Shown piece after piece: positions 23,915-34,103 of a DNA stretch of 64,000 nucleotides. The DNA is from Sanderia malayensis (Eukaryota; Cnidaria; Scyphozoa; Semaeostomeae; Pelagiidae). The notes beneath the pieces are model-generated. The model searched no databases. It was not told where the DNA came from and was given only the letters and a program-made list of their open reading frames with translations. Each line of letters opens with the position of its first letter. The stretch's first letter is position 1. A program made the position numbers and the translations under genes. The stretch is from positions 1,116,001 to 1,180,000 of the forward strand of contig RQOL01000828.1 of NCBI GenBank assembly GCA_013076295.1. Reading direction: 5' to 3'.

Positions 23915-25264
23915 TTGAAAATTCATTTGCGGTTTAAGCTTATTGCAAATTCATTCAATATCAGAAAGATGCCAAACGTGACTGATACAAATCTACTTTT
24001 TGTGTCCAGGTATGATCTTCGCCGATCTTACTGCAGTTTCAAAACGCCTTCTCCTTCTTTCAGAATCTCGGCTTGCTGCAGCATGAAGTTTAAATTAAAA
24101 TTTTATTTATTTTGTGTGGGTCTTTGCATTGTACTTACATATGTAATTTGGAAGATTCCTGCTATTAAGAAGATTGCTTCTGAAAATGTAATCGTTTTCA
24201 AGGACGGCCTAAGTGCTAAAAAGGAATGCCAAGAAAATCGAGGCATTGTAATACAACCGGGTGGTATTCTTGCCGAGAAGACCGAAGAAATAGATGTTGG
24301 CTGTCACAAAGATCCTAGCAATTCTTCCAGAAAGATATGTGAAAAATTCCGCTACAGAAAATATCAAAGAATCAACAACGCAGCGATTCTGGGAAATGGG
24401 AAATGCTTACTTCATGACACTGGTGAAAAGAGAAATGTTGTTGGTGACGAACGGGAAAAGTTGGTTTTGATCACAAATTTTGTCGACTTCAGACACGATA
24501 GCTATCGCAACAACATGCATTGGCTACTAGAGAGAACTCAGACTTCTTTTCACGTCAATGTTGAGCAAGCTTTGGAAGCCCGAATGACAGAAATCATACA
24601 CACGCTGCAATCTAATTTGGAAAACAACATCATTGAAAGTATTCATGTTTTAGTCCAAGAAGAAGAATCCGTCAAGTTTTTACGAAGCCTGGCGCTTTCG
24701 AAAAGTGAAAAGATGGTTATCCAGATGGTGGAGAATGTTACTATGTTTATGCAGTTTAGCTATGCTTGTAGATGCTTGAAGGATAGAATAGTTGTCATAT
24801 GTCACCAAGATAATGTTCTTGGAGCTGGCTGGGACAAACTACAGCCTCAGGTTTTGAAAAGCGAAAAGATTTTTTATTCATTGACGCGGCATTCAGCCCT
24901 CGGCACAAAGTGTTTTGCTTCCAGGGTATACAATTGTGGTCCAAATGAAACGTACACTGGTAGCCATGATACGTTTGTCTTTCACGTGAAAGACGACATT
25001 ACAGCAGAAATGCTAAAGCCGTTAAGTCTTGTCACACCAAACATGCAGGGGCAGGAGCAGTTGTTAATGTATATGTTCGAGACACAGTTTGGGTACACTG
25101 TCTTAAATCCGTGCTTAACATTGTTTGTTCACCACCAGCATTGTGTTCCAGTTAGAGATAAAGGTAGGAAGAACATGGAAAATTTACGTAAAGAGTTTAA
25201 AACATGGCAGAAACATGTTGGATTTAGTGAATTGGTTCAAAAAAGTCTCAAAAAAAAAATGTAA
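23915..25264 (+). CDS. Type II membrane protein, glycosyltransferase-like, function unknown
   Basis: Intronless frame of 449 codons. A single hydrophobic segment (FYLFCVGLCIVLTYVIW, about residues 64-80) is followed by a long lumenal part with several cysteines and N-glycosylation sequons, the layout of Golgi type II enzymes. The C-terminal half carries RVYNC, then GSHDTFVF, then LNPCLTLFVHHQHC. From memory this resembles an uncharacterised animal/algal family with a GSHDAFIF...NPC...HxHC signature whose members look like GT-A glycosyltransferases; that is an inference, and no catalytic DxD is assigned. Met57 (24083) would put the anchor 7 residues from the N-terminus and is the more natural start, giving 393 residues; the longest frame is listed. 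Ends with a lysine-rich tail KKKM. Confidence 0.8.
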   Translation: MKIHLRFKLIANSFNIRKMPNVTDTNLLFVSRYDLRRSYCSFKTPSPSFRISACCSMKFKLKFYLFCVGLCIVLTYVIWKIPAIKKIASENVIVFKDGLSAKKECQENRGIVIQPGGILAEKTEEIDVGCHKDPSNSSRKICEKFRYRKYQRINNAAILGNGKCLLHDTGEKRNVVGDEREKLVLITNFVDFRHDSYRNNMHWLLERTQTSFHVNVEQALEARMTEIIHTLQSNLENNIIESIHVLVQEEESVKFLRSLALSKSEKMVIQMVENVTMFMQFSYACRCLKDRIVVICHQDNVLGAGWDKLQPQVLKSEKIFYSLTRHSALGTKCFASRVYNCGPNETYTGSHDTFVFHVKDDITAEMLKPLSLVTPNMQGQEQLLMYMFETQFGYTVLNPCLTLFVHHQHCVPVRDKGRKNMENLRKEFKTWQKHVGFSELVQKSLKKKM

Positions 25265-25769
25265 GTTAAACTAAGACGCTCTGAGATTACTGTTGTGCAA
25301 CTAATGCTGTGCTTTCACATCACATGTTTTATTAGAGGCAACAAAATTAGCTGTTTTTATTCTGCATTTTTTGGCATTTCTTTTCAAACGATGTTTAAAA
25401 GAAACACATTTTTTCATTTTTACTTTCTGTCCGTATTAACGTCGCTTCATTTTTTCATATTGTTCATATTATAACTTGCACTTTTTAAAAGAAATTCAAA
25501 AATGTCCTTTGCATTTGTTTTTCCAGAACATATTTTCAAAACTTAAGAAACTTCGGTAGGAGATTTTGTGTGACTCAAATAGTTAAGAAACTTCTTTGCG
25601 ATTTTGCATAGTTTCTTATAAGAGAATGATGGGTGTAGTTTAATTACTTGTTTTGTTGTTGGAGTTTCTTTTGACAATAATCAAAGCCAAAGTTGGAAGT
25701 GCATCCCTCTCCTACCACTTGTGGGTTGTTTTGTGAGCAACTTTCACGTCAATTCTTTGATTGATAATA
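25265..25769. other. 3' flank of the membrane-protein gene
   Basis: AT-rich, presumably 3' UTR. The text AAGAAACTTCGGT...TTTCTTATAAGAG (25548-25625) echoes the dispersed TTATAAGAAACTT motif seen at 21000, 43520 and 51700. Confidence 0.4.
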
Positions 25770-27480
25770 CCAATAATAATAATAACACTTTATTTACACA
25801 GGATAATTCAATCAGCTATAAATCTAGCTGCTATCAAGAAAAGCCCTGTTTAAATTAAATATAAATAATAAATATCAAGGTTAAGTGTTAGAAAACAAAT
25901 AATTTATTTTTTAAAAAAACCTTTAAAAATTGTCCAGTAAAATACCATATTTCTTAAAATTCCTTCCTGATAAAATTACATAAGTTCAATCGATGAAATG
26001 TTCCTTTATTGCTTTTTTGAAATAAATGTAGTCTTTCTCAGTTTTTAGATGTAATGGCAAAGTGTTGAAGATTTTAGTTCCACTGTAGTAAATTCCTCTT
26101 TTTCCACTTTCCGTTCTCACTTTTGGCATCCGCAAGTCCGTTCCGTTACGTCTTGTTGCTTTTCCATGTTCTAATTTCATAAAATAGTTATGAAAGACAT
26201 CAGGAGCTGTTCCATGTAAGCATTTGAAGACGAAATCTGCACATTGAATTGATCTCATGGAGGCAAATGATCGCCAGACGCGGTGCTTTTTATGCTTTGC
26301 TCCAAATATGATCTTAAGAGCTCTCTTTTCAATTTTCTTAAACCTCGTTTCATTTGTCTCTGACAAAGTCTAGAACGCAATGCTGCAGCAAGTCATAACC
26401 GGCTGAACCATAGCTTTGTACAGATCCACAGCGACATGGGTGGTTAGTGTTTGCCTTATTCGCTGAAGGAGACCGAGTCTGCAGAAGCTTTCTTACAGAC
26501 CTTTTGGATGTGGTCGTTCAGAGTGACTGGCGTATCTAAGTGGATACCAAGGTACTTATAGCTATTGGTATTACTGATCTCATTCAAATCAATAGTTATT
26601 TTTGTTTGATGTGTTATCTTGCTCCTTTTTGCCGCTGTTCCAAACATCATAAACTCGGTTTTGCCCTGCTTTGCTTAGGATTCAAGATCAAACCATTTTT
26701 ACATAACCAATTATATAACATTTTCGCATCATGATTTATTGCCTCTGCTGTCTCAACCTCATTTTTATCTGAGAACAAAAGTACAGTGTTATCTGCATAC
26801 ATTATGATACTTGATGTCTCAATCTGGTGGTGAAAATCGTTGACATGAATCAGGAAAAGTAAGGGACCTAAGATAGACCTCTGTGGAACTCCGAACAAAT
26901 CTTTTCTTCTGTTGAATTTTCCCCTTCAAAGCTGACGATTTGAGATCGATTTGAAAGGTAATCTTCAATCCATTTTAACTCAGTGTTTTCGACGCCATAA
27001 TGAAGAAGCTTTGAAGTCAAGCAATGGTGGTCTAAGGTATCGAATGCTTTCCGGAAATCTATGAAAAGAGCCCCTGTGAGTCTGCCCACGTCCATGTTTT
27101 TCCTGATAGTGTCAGTGAGGTGAACAACTGTCGACGACGTTGAGCGATTTTTTCTAAATCCGAACTGGTATGGAGACAAAAGTTTTTCGTTTTCCAAATA
27201 TGCGTACAGTTGGTAATGCACAACTCTTTCAAGAATTTTCGAGAAAACTGGCAAGACGGAGATTGGCCTATAGTTGTCCAAGTTTTTTGCATCTCCACCC
27301 TTTAAGGCAGGTACACATCGAGCGATTTTCCACTCTGAGGGAACACATACTGGTCAAGTTCCTCTGATTATGCGTGATAGTATCTTCCCACCATTAACAT
27401 GTATTTTTGGGTTCGTATTGTCTGGCTTCTTATCATTTAAACATAGTTTCCTCTGAAACAGGATATTTTCGTCTTGGTCC
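25770..27480 (-). pseudogene. Degenerate LINE reverse transcriptase
   Basis: Relic non-LTR retrotransposon. On the minus strand the reading is spread over several frames: 27281-26868 (RT palm start: DNYRPISVLPVFSKILERV, GFRKNRST, LFIDFRKAFDTLDH), 26898-26647 (catalytic box), 26650-26456, and 26366-25986 (C-terminal tail with KKIEKRALKIIFG and FNTLPLHLKT). The catalytic YADD is changed to YADN, and there are frameshifts between the blocks, so it is dead. Upstream text to about 27480 still looks RT-like; the endonuclease domain is absent. The 3' end abuts an (ATT)n microsatellite at 25770-25787. Resembles CR1/L2/Jockey-group elements (inference). Confidence 0.9.
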
Positions 27481-28865
27481 ACATTGCCAAACACTAATTC
27501 CACGTATACCTGGGGGCAAAAGCAACCCTCTCTTCACCCCTCAGCCGGGACCCCTCGTTTTTGAATAGCCTGTTTATCAGTTGTTTTACAGTGCTAGTAT
27601 TCCTCGTGGTAGTCGTAATACTTTACGGATGGTAACACCTGTTGAGTTTTTCCCCCTGGTTTATATCGCATTGTGTGCATGGCCGAGAACATTAGCGCCC
27701 TTATGATTTGTAACAAATATAGTTCATTTCGGAGAATATTTGCTGGAATATGGGCTTTGAAGTAACAAATAACGAAACGTCAGCCATTTTTTACCTCTAG
27801 ATCTACAACTTACAACAACCAAAATTAACAGCGAAAAGAAGCGTGTTTATTAAGAGTGCCGCATGTTGTAGTTTGAGAGTTTACAAAACCTCCCGGATGT
27901 AGACTGTTTTACATGGTTAGTTAATACAAGTAAAGTTTCCTGTGAACTGGAGACGGGTCAGCATGGTGCCATTTTTTCTCCTGTAATTGAGCAAACGTCC
28001 CGACCAGCCAATTTTTCCTAACCAAGCTCTTTTGGGTTGCACTGTTGATTTTCCTCAAATTATCAAGTCCTAATCTTTGCGCATCTGATACCGACATATG
28101 TTGCTAATATTTTACTTTATTGGAGTGATTGTTTTGTACCAACATTTGTAAAAAACAGAACATTAGTACCATGATTAATAATTTCTTGGCAAGATTACCA
28201 TGATTATATTACGCTGATCTGAGTGGATCACCAATCTTCAATAAAAGTGGGGTAGTTTTGTTTGTATTTTCGCTTTCGATCTGAGTGGAGCAGTGATGTT
28301 TCAACATAAATGAGGCAGTTTTCTGGTTTTTGTCTTGAACAAAATCCTGAGACTGTTTTGAGGAGAACATTTTCTGGTCTCAGGATACAAGCTTTTGTTC
28401 GCTGGCTCGCACGCCCTGCTGGTCGTCAGAAACCCTGCTGGTCGTCAGAATAACAGTTGGGCCTGCACGCAGGCTAGTGTCGCGAGAACAAACTAAAAGG
28501 GGCTTTTTGTGTTGGATGCAACGCAAGCGTAAAAAATTACTTAGCACGATATGGCGCGTACTTCTAGTTTAGATCTAATCTATCCCGAGAACCAGACTCC
28601 TTTCTGTTTAGTAAGTCTGGTTCCCAGGGTAGATTTAAACCTACCTCTCAGTAGTCCTGGAAGATTGCCTGCAGTGTTCTCTTGTGATTAGTCTTTGCGG
28701 TCGTTTTACCATAGACGATACGTGTGAAATGGCCCAGCGCTTTCAAGATGCCTTTGTCTCACTTGGCACCAAAAGTTAGTTCTTGCAGACTTTATTTTCT
28801 TTGGTTACAGTTTTATAGACGCAAATATAGACCAGATGTTCCATTGATATTATCAGAATTTGTTC
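27481..28865. other. Intergenic spacer without recognised genes
   Basis: No coding exon supported. It contains an imperfect stem near 28566-28635 in which AGAACCAGACT pairs with AGTCTGGTTCC, and a short direct duplication CCCTGCTGGTCGTCAGAA at about 28413-28447. Confidence 0.4.
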
Positions 28866-29294
28866 TACCGTATTTCCTCTATTAAGCGCCCGGGCGCTTA
28901 TTAAATATTTCGCAAAATTGGGTGGGCGCTTACTAGAGGGGGGCGCTTATTAGAGGGGGGCGGTTATTTCATAGTCATAAAATTTTAACATCGAGCATCT
29001 TCAAAAACAAAACAATAAACATTAAAAATGGATATTTTCTTTAAGATATAATGACAAACTTTGGTCTTAAACTACTTGCTTATGTTGCCATTGATAAAAG
29101 AAAGGAATTGATGTCTATTCACATGTTTCTACGCTATTATTTGAACCAAACAGCGAAAACGTAAGAATTCTATTAACCGCCCTGGGCGGTTAATAGAGGG
29201 GGGCGCTTATTTCACACTTTTTGATTTTAGGGTGGGCGCTTATTGGAGGGGGGCGGTTAATAGAGGGTGGGCGCTTAATAGAGGAAATACGGTA
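28866..29294. mobile_element. MITE with 25-bp TIRs (CCGTATTTCCTCTATTAAGC)
   Basis: Starts TA-CCGTATTTCCTCTATTAAGCG and ends CGCTTAATAGAGGAAATACGG-TA, an essentially perfect inverted pair with TA duplication. Subterminal GGGCGCTTATTAGAGGGGGG motifs are repeated internally on both sides. About 425 bp, no coding capacity. Related ends occur at 54831-55091 and 63787. Confidence 0.9.
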
Positions 29295-29857
29295 TGTTCC
29301 TTATGCTCTCTGTAGTTGTACACATGTACACACCCACATTACAAACTTTTGCATGACAATGCTTAATACGAGGCTATAACTTGCACAACTCCCTGATATC
29401 ATGTGATTTATTTACGCATGGTAGCCAATTCAGCAAAGCTGTTAGGGCCATGCGTCTAAAATCTGTTAAAATAAAATTGAATAAATATCTGTAACAAGTC
29501 TAGATAAAAAATACGAAGGTACATCATACAATAATCGTGTACCCTAACCCTACTCTACGTTACCCTTCTAACTACCCCATCTTACTTTGTCCTACACAAC
29601 TCGATCATACCCTTACCCATATGTTACTCTACTAAATAAATTCCGATATACTATTACATCACTTTTCTTAATATTTCTCGTAGCCATTTTCGCATCTGCC
29701 TTTTGCGATACTAGTAAAATGATAATTGTCAAGTCGTATTTTCGGTGAGTGTTTTTATTTCGTCAGGTAGATGCAAAAGTAACAGTCATTTATTCCGGGC
29801 ATTGCTAAATTGTTCAAGCTTTACTTTGTTGGTGTGCTATAAACATGCATTTAGCTG
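29295..29857. other. 3' flank of GPCR copy 1
   Basis: From about 29485 this matches the flank of the second copy (39280 onwards) with scattered differences, so the duplicated block extends at least 370 bp past the GPCR stop codon. No gene seen. Confidence 0.6.
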
Positions 29858-30790
29858 TCATTGAAACTTTGCCAGAATGCCAGTTAAAAGGAGTATGATC
29901 TTGCTTCTGAAAGCTGCGACCCTCCAGCAGTAAATAATTGGATGAAGTGCGGCATTAATATGCGTGACCGCATTAGCAAGCCTTCCACAAACATACCTGG
30001 CTGAAAAACTGGCATCCTCATCCAATTTCTCATAGGCAAAACAAGCAACTCTCGGCACATAGCTAATGATAAACGACAGCAGTATGAAGAGGTTTGTTTT
30101 TAATTGATAAAGGTTTCGTTGTCGTCTTCTCTCCTGAATCTGTTGGCTCAAGGCTGAATTCATCTCAGGACGCACTTTGTAAACACGTCTAACTCTTATG
30201 TAGCTGCATATAACGACGACAAGACTGCTCATTACTATAGACGTGCAGATGATGTTTAAAGTGAATCTAGAGACAATCTTTACGGATGAAAGGCCGACCA
30301 ATAGAGCCCAGGATATCCACACAAATGAAAGAGCCACCTTGAATTTCATGAAAGAATTCTCGTGCACCACGTTGGGTATTGTGAGGTAAGAAATGCAGAC
30401 GAATCTGTGAATACTGATGATTATCATGTGCATACCTGATATACCGGTGAAAAAGTATGCAAGAATAGCCGCCCATATTTTAAAATTGCACATGTGAATA
30501 TTCCTGAGATCTTGAATTCGTTTGATAGTGTGCATTGGCTGTGCGATCAAGCCATTGAGCAAATCGGATAAGCATAGCATACCGATAAGAAGATTTGTTG
30601 GTTTTTGCAGTTCACTGTTCTTTGCCAAGATGTAGAGGATCAGAGAGCTGAATATTGTTGTCATGATAGATGTTGTCACACTGATGTATGCTGAAATTAT
30701 GGCAGAACTTTTCACAGATTTTGTAATGCGAAAATCGACGTATTGCAAACCGAAACATGTTAGTGACGTGTTTGTGTCATTCATCTTCAT
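29858..30790 (-). CDS. Class A (rhodopsin-like) G-protein-coupled receptor, copy 1
   Basis: Intronless 310-residue seven-helix plasma-membrane receptor; ligand unknown. TM1 carries SSLILYILAKN; TM2 SDLLNGLIAQP, close to the SDLLVGLIVQP box common in aminergic-like invertebrate receptors; TM3 ends in IHRFVC, where the usual DRY is replaced by HRF; a basic third loop (QQIQERRRQR) precedes TM6 with SYVPRVACF; TM7 has AALHPIIYCWR, a variant of NPxxY in which Asn is replaced by His. The cytoplasmic tail is very short. Nearly identical to the gene at 39652-40584: all differences lie in the first ~95 residues. The non-canonical DRY and NPxxY motifs leave coupling uncertain. The cnidarian-type assignment is a resemblance. 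Confidence 0.93.
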   Translation of the reverse strand: MKMNDTNTSLTCFGLQYVDFRITKSVKSSAIISAYISVTTSIMTTIFSSLILYILAKNSELQKPTNLLIGMLCLSDLLNGLIAQPMHTIKRIQDLRNIHMCNFKIWAAILAYFFTGISGMHMIIISIHRFVCISYLTIPNVVHENSFMKFKVALSFVWISWALLVGLSSVKIVSRFTLNIICTSIVMSSLVVVICSYIRVRRVYKVRPEMNSALSQQIQERRRQRNLYQLKTNLFILLSFIISYVPRVACFAYEKLDEDASFSARYVCGRLANAVTHINAALHPIIYCWRVAAFRSKIILLLTGILAKFQ

Positions 30791-31960
30791 CGAATTGAAT
30801 ATCTTTACCCATGTAGCTATATTTCTTGCATATCTACGCCTGTCTATATCACTGTTTTGTTATGCTACATGTTTGCAAATGAGTTTTGAAAATTTTCTTC
30901 ATCTGCCGAATTTCAGCAAAGGGCATCTGTTTGTACACAGCTTGAGCGATCAAAACATTTCTGTTATAATTTGATCATTGCTTAAATTCTGGTTGACTCA
31001 CGGCGCAGGCGCCATGTGGTCCATATGGTATGGCCCGTATCTGTGTTGTTGTTGTTGTCCGCATAAAGTTTCTTCGACCATCAGGTAGTGCAAAATTTGA
31101 TATCTCAAACTTTATCCATACAAATCCTTTATAAAAAGTAAGGCGTAAAAGTTCGTTGCTATGCAAATTAGGAAATTAATTTGTTTTTGTTTACTATCAC
31201 GTCACAGCTCCGACGATTTGGGGAACTTTCTCTAATTGGTTGGGAAAATTCTATTGTTTGAATATCTGGTGTGGTGCCTTTGATAGATGAGGAAGGGAAG
31301 TGTCTTTTATTTTGTGCAAAGTTCTCCTCAGTTTGCTTTGTTATTGTGTAATTTGTACGAAGGCCCACAAGTGTCAAAACACACTACAATTCTATGCAAC
31401 GTTTTCTTGTGAAAACTTGTTGTGAAAGATTAATATCTGGCGACATATTTATTCATTTTCGTTCTTGCGTCTTTTGTTATGCACATATACGTCTAACGTG
31501 TAGTCTCTTCCTTGCACAAATCAAATATGAGTTCTTGTGAAACAGACAAAGAAATTGCTTGTGCAATAATGGTACCAAGTGCAGCAGTCATTAAAAAAAG
31601 ACGAAAATGTGGATGAGAGACATTTTTTTGAAAAGACATAATAAAGGGGCCTACCCAGTGTTCATAGAAGAAATTTTGAATGATATTGAATCATTTAGGC
31701 ATTCTTTGAGAATGAAAAATAAAAACAATGCACACATCTGTTTTTTCAGGTGAGCATTGTTTTTATTTTTCTTGTCAGCTGGAGCATGAGAGCACAATCA
31801 CTTACACTTTTATATTTTAATTTGTTTTTAATATTTTAATTTGCTTTTATTGATTTAACTTGTGATTTTGTAATTTGCGTTAACGCCGTAAGGTTTTGCA
31901 AAGTAATTTTGCAAAACCTTTTGCAAAAGCTGTAGAAGTTTACATATATATCACAGATTT
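30791..31960. other. Spacer upstream of GPCR copy 1
   Basis: Probable promoter region of the minus-strand GPCR. No coding exon supported. Contains an 18-bp perfect inverted repeat (31714-31771) and a 13-bp one (31890-31920). Confidence 0.4.
31714..31771. other. 18-bp perfect inverted repeat, 22-nt spacer
   Basis: GAAAAATAAAAACAATGC (31714-31731) and its exact complement (31754-31771). AT-rich; no host gene. Confidence 0.75.
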
Positions 31961-31969
31961 TTAGCTACT

Positions 31970-33880
31970 CGAGAATCTTTGGAAAGTTTGCAATACCAGT
32001 TTCGAATGCACAGAACAACAACAGCTAAATTTGTTCCTGTTGTTTGCAAAGAAATGTACGCCTGAAGACCAATACCTTTCTGTAACACAAGAACAATGGA
32101 AAGAACATGTAGGTAAAAAATTCTCAAAGTTGACAAGTTCCAAACTGTATTGGAGCTACATGATAGTTGATCTGAACTACAAAGGCTTTTTTCAGCATTG
32201 TCATGTTGGCTGTGGTTGATTATGGCTTCGTTCACACGACACCGTTTTCATTTCGCTCCGGATTCCAAAGGCAAAACGGTGTGCATTTTTCAGTCTGTTC
32301 ACACGACACCGTTTTCACTTTTCACAAGTTTACCCCCCGCTGCGATTCCTGCTGTTTCAAATATTTGTAATGTTGCTTTTGCGCCAAAATTTGACAGTCT
32401 ATACCCGTTTCCGTGTTCAACAATTTCCTAAATTTAGCTTGGTGAGTAGTAGTTTGTGATAAAATGAACCATAAACTATATATGTTCTCACTATCAAGCA
32501 TGTAATAAAGTCATTACAGGAACAAAAAACTCCAAAACATCTAAGACAAACACATTCATATTCAATTTGTCAAGTCAATCAAGCATTTCTAAATTGTTTA
32601 CATTCGGCGCCAAAAGCAATCGAAAACGAAGCTGTTACACTGAGAAGAGGTTCCGTTTTCATTTGACTCCGTTTTCATGCGTTCACACGAGTCCAAACTG
32701 AAAACGGAGTCAAATGAAAACGGAGCACTCCACCTCCAGAGCGTTTTCATTTGAAAACGCAAAAGCGGATCGGAATGCACCGTTTTCAATCGTTTCCGTG
32801 TGAACACAGTATCGTAAACGGATCGAAATGAAAACGGAGTCAAATGAAAACGGTGTCGTGTGAACAGGGCCTATGACTACAAGTTCACATTCGTTGATAT
32901 AGGCCCTGTTGAAACGGTGCATTCCGATCCGGTTTTGCGTTTTCAAATGAAAACGCTCTGGAGGTGGAGTGCTCCGTTTTCATTTGACTCCGTTTTCACT
33001 TTGGGCTCGTGTGAACGCATGAAAACGGAGTCAAGTGAAAACGGAACCTCTTCTCAGTGTAACAGCTTCGTTTTCGATTGCCATTGGCGCCGAATTTACA
33101 AAGTTTAGAAATACTTGATTGACTTGACAATTTGAATATGAGTGTGTATATCTTAGATTTTTTTGAGTTTTTTGTTCCTGTAATGACTTTATTATATGGT
33201 TGATAGTTCAAAATATATATAGTTCATGGTTGATTTTATTATAAACTACTCATCAAGCTAAATTTAGGAAATTGTTAAACACGGAAATGGGTATAAACTG
33301 TCAAATTTTGGCGCAAAAGCAACATTACAAATATTTGAAACAGCAGGAATCGCAGCGGGAGCGAAGTGAAGCGTAAACTTGTGAAAAGTGAAAACGGTGT
33401 CGTGTGAACACAGTGAAAAATGCGCACCGTTTTGCCTCTGGAATCCGGAGCGAAATGAAAACGGTGTCGTGTGAACGAAGCCATAGGTTGCCTACCAAGG
33501 CAGCATGAGCGGCGGAGGAGTGCTTAGGAATTCTGGCTACAGCTCTCGCATCATCTGGCTCTCTCGATTTACCCAAGCCTGAGCCATTACCACAATCATC
33601 TGACTTGGCTTGTTGTATGTTCGACCAGTCGATGGTTCCTATACCAAACTACATAATTGCTGATGACGCTTATCCTCTGGATTTACATTGTATGAAGCCT
33701 TTTCACAAGAGTTTGACCGATCGCCGACGAATCTTTAACTACCGTCTGTCAAGAATGCGCAGACTAAGCGAAGTGGTATTTGGGAAAACAGATTTAGAGC
33801 TTTTACTACTTCAATTGTTCTGGCCCCAGCAGAGGCTGCGTATATTACGATCGCCGACGAATCTTTCGTCACCTTCAAAA
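31970..33880 (+). pseudogene. PIF/Harbinger (HARBI1-like) transposase relic, split by a fold-back element
   Basis: Decayed DDE nuclease of a PIF/Harbinger DNA transposon in two pieces. Left piece (31970-32222): translated pieces in shifting frames read TTAKFVPVVCKEMYA, EQWKEH, NYKGFF and SIVMLAVVD, the order found in HARBI1-type proteins, with an extra T in a T run breaking the frame. Right piece (33484-33880): YQGSMSGGGVLRNSGY, LPKPEPLPQSSD, then IIADDAYPLDLHCMKPF and RRRIFNYRLSRMRRLSE, the highly characteristic C-terminal block including the second catalytic Asp region. Stops and frameshifts show that it is dead. The two pieces are separated exactly by the 1.26-kb element at 32223-33483. 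Confidence 0.88.
32223..33483. mobile_element. Fold-back transposable element with ~650-bp inverted arms
   Basis: Almost the entire element is one inverted repeat. It starts TGGCTTCGTTCACACGACAC and ends with the exact complement; arms run to about 32872 and from 32901, with a ~28-nt loop, and are highly similar (small indels near 32335 and 33360). It is flanked by TA on both sides. The motif ACACGACACCGTTTTC and related CGGAGTCAAATGAAAACGG units recur internally in both orientations. No coding capacity. Confidence 0.92.
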
Positions 33881-34103
33881 CTGTAACAAGTATTGACTTT
33901 GGCAATATTTGTGTTCAGTATACTGGATGGCTGCCCTCATCCACAACACAAACGACTTAATAACTGATTCACTTTGCCGTGCTGCTGAAAACATTTGAAT
34001 CACATCGTCGCAGTTTTCTCTCCTTAATAATTTCGCTTCTCGGAAGCATCCAGCGTCCACATCGCCGCGTCTACCAGCACACTCCTCGTACAATCCCACG
34101 ACA

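Noticed and set aside
30267..30476. 69-codon frames within both GPCR genes
   Set aside because: Identical shadow frames inside the receptor coding sequence (also at 40061-40270).
32598..33576. Several 70-83-codon frames with FRSVYDTVFT / KRHRFHF-type repeats
   Set aside because: They are translations of the fold-back element arms, in both orientations.
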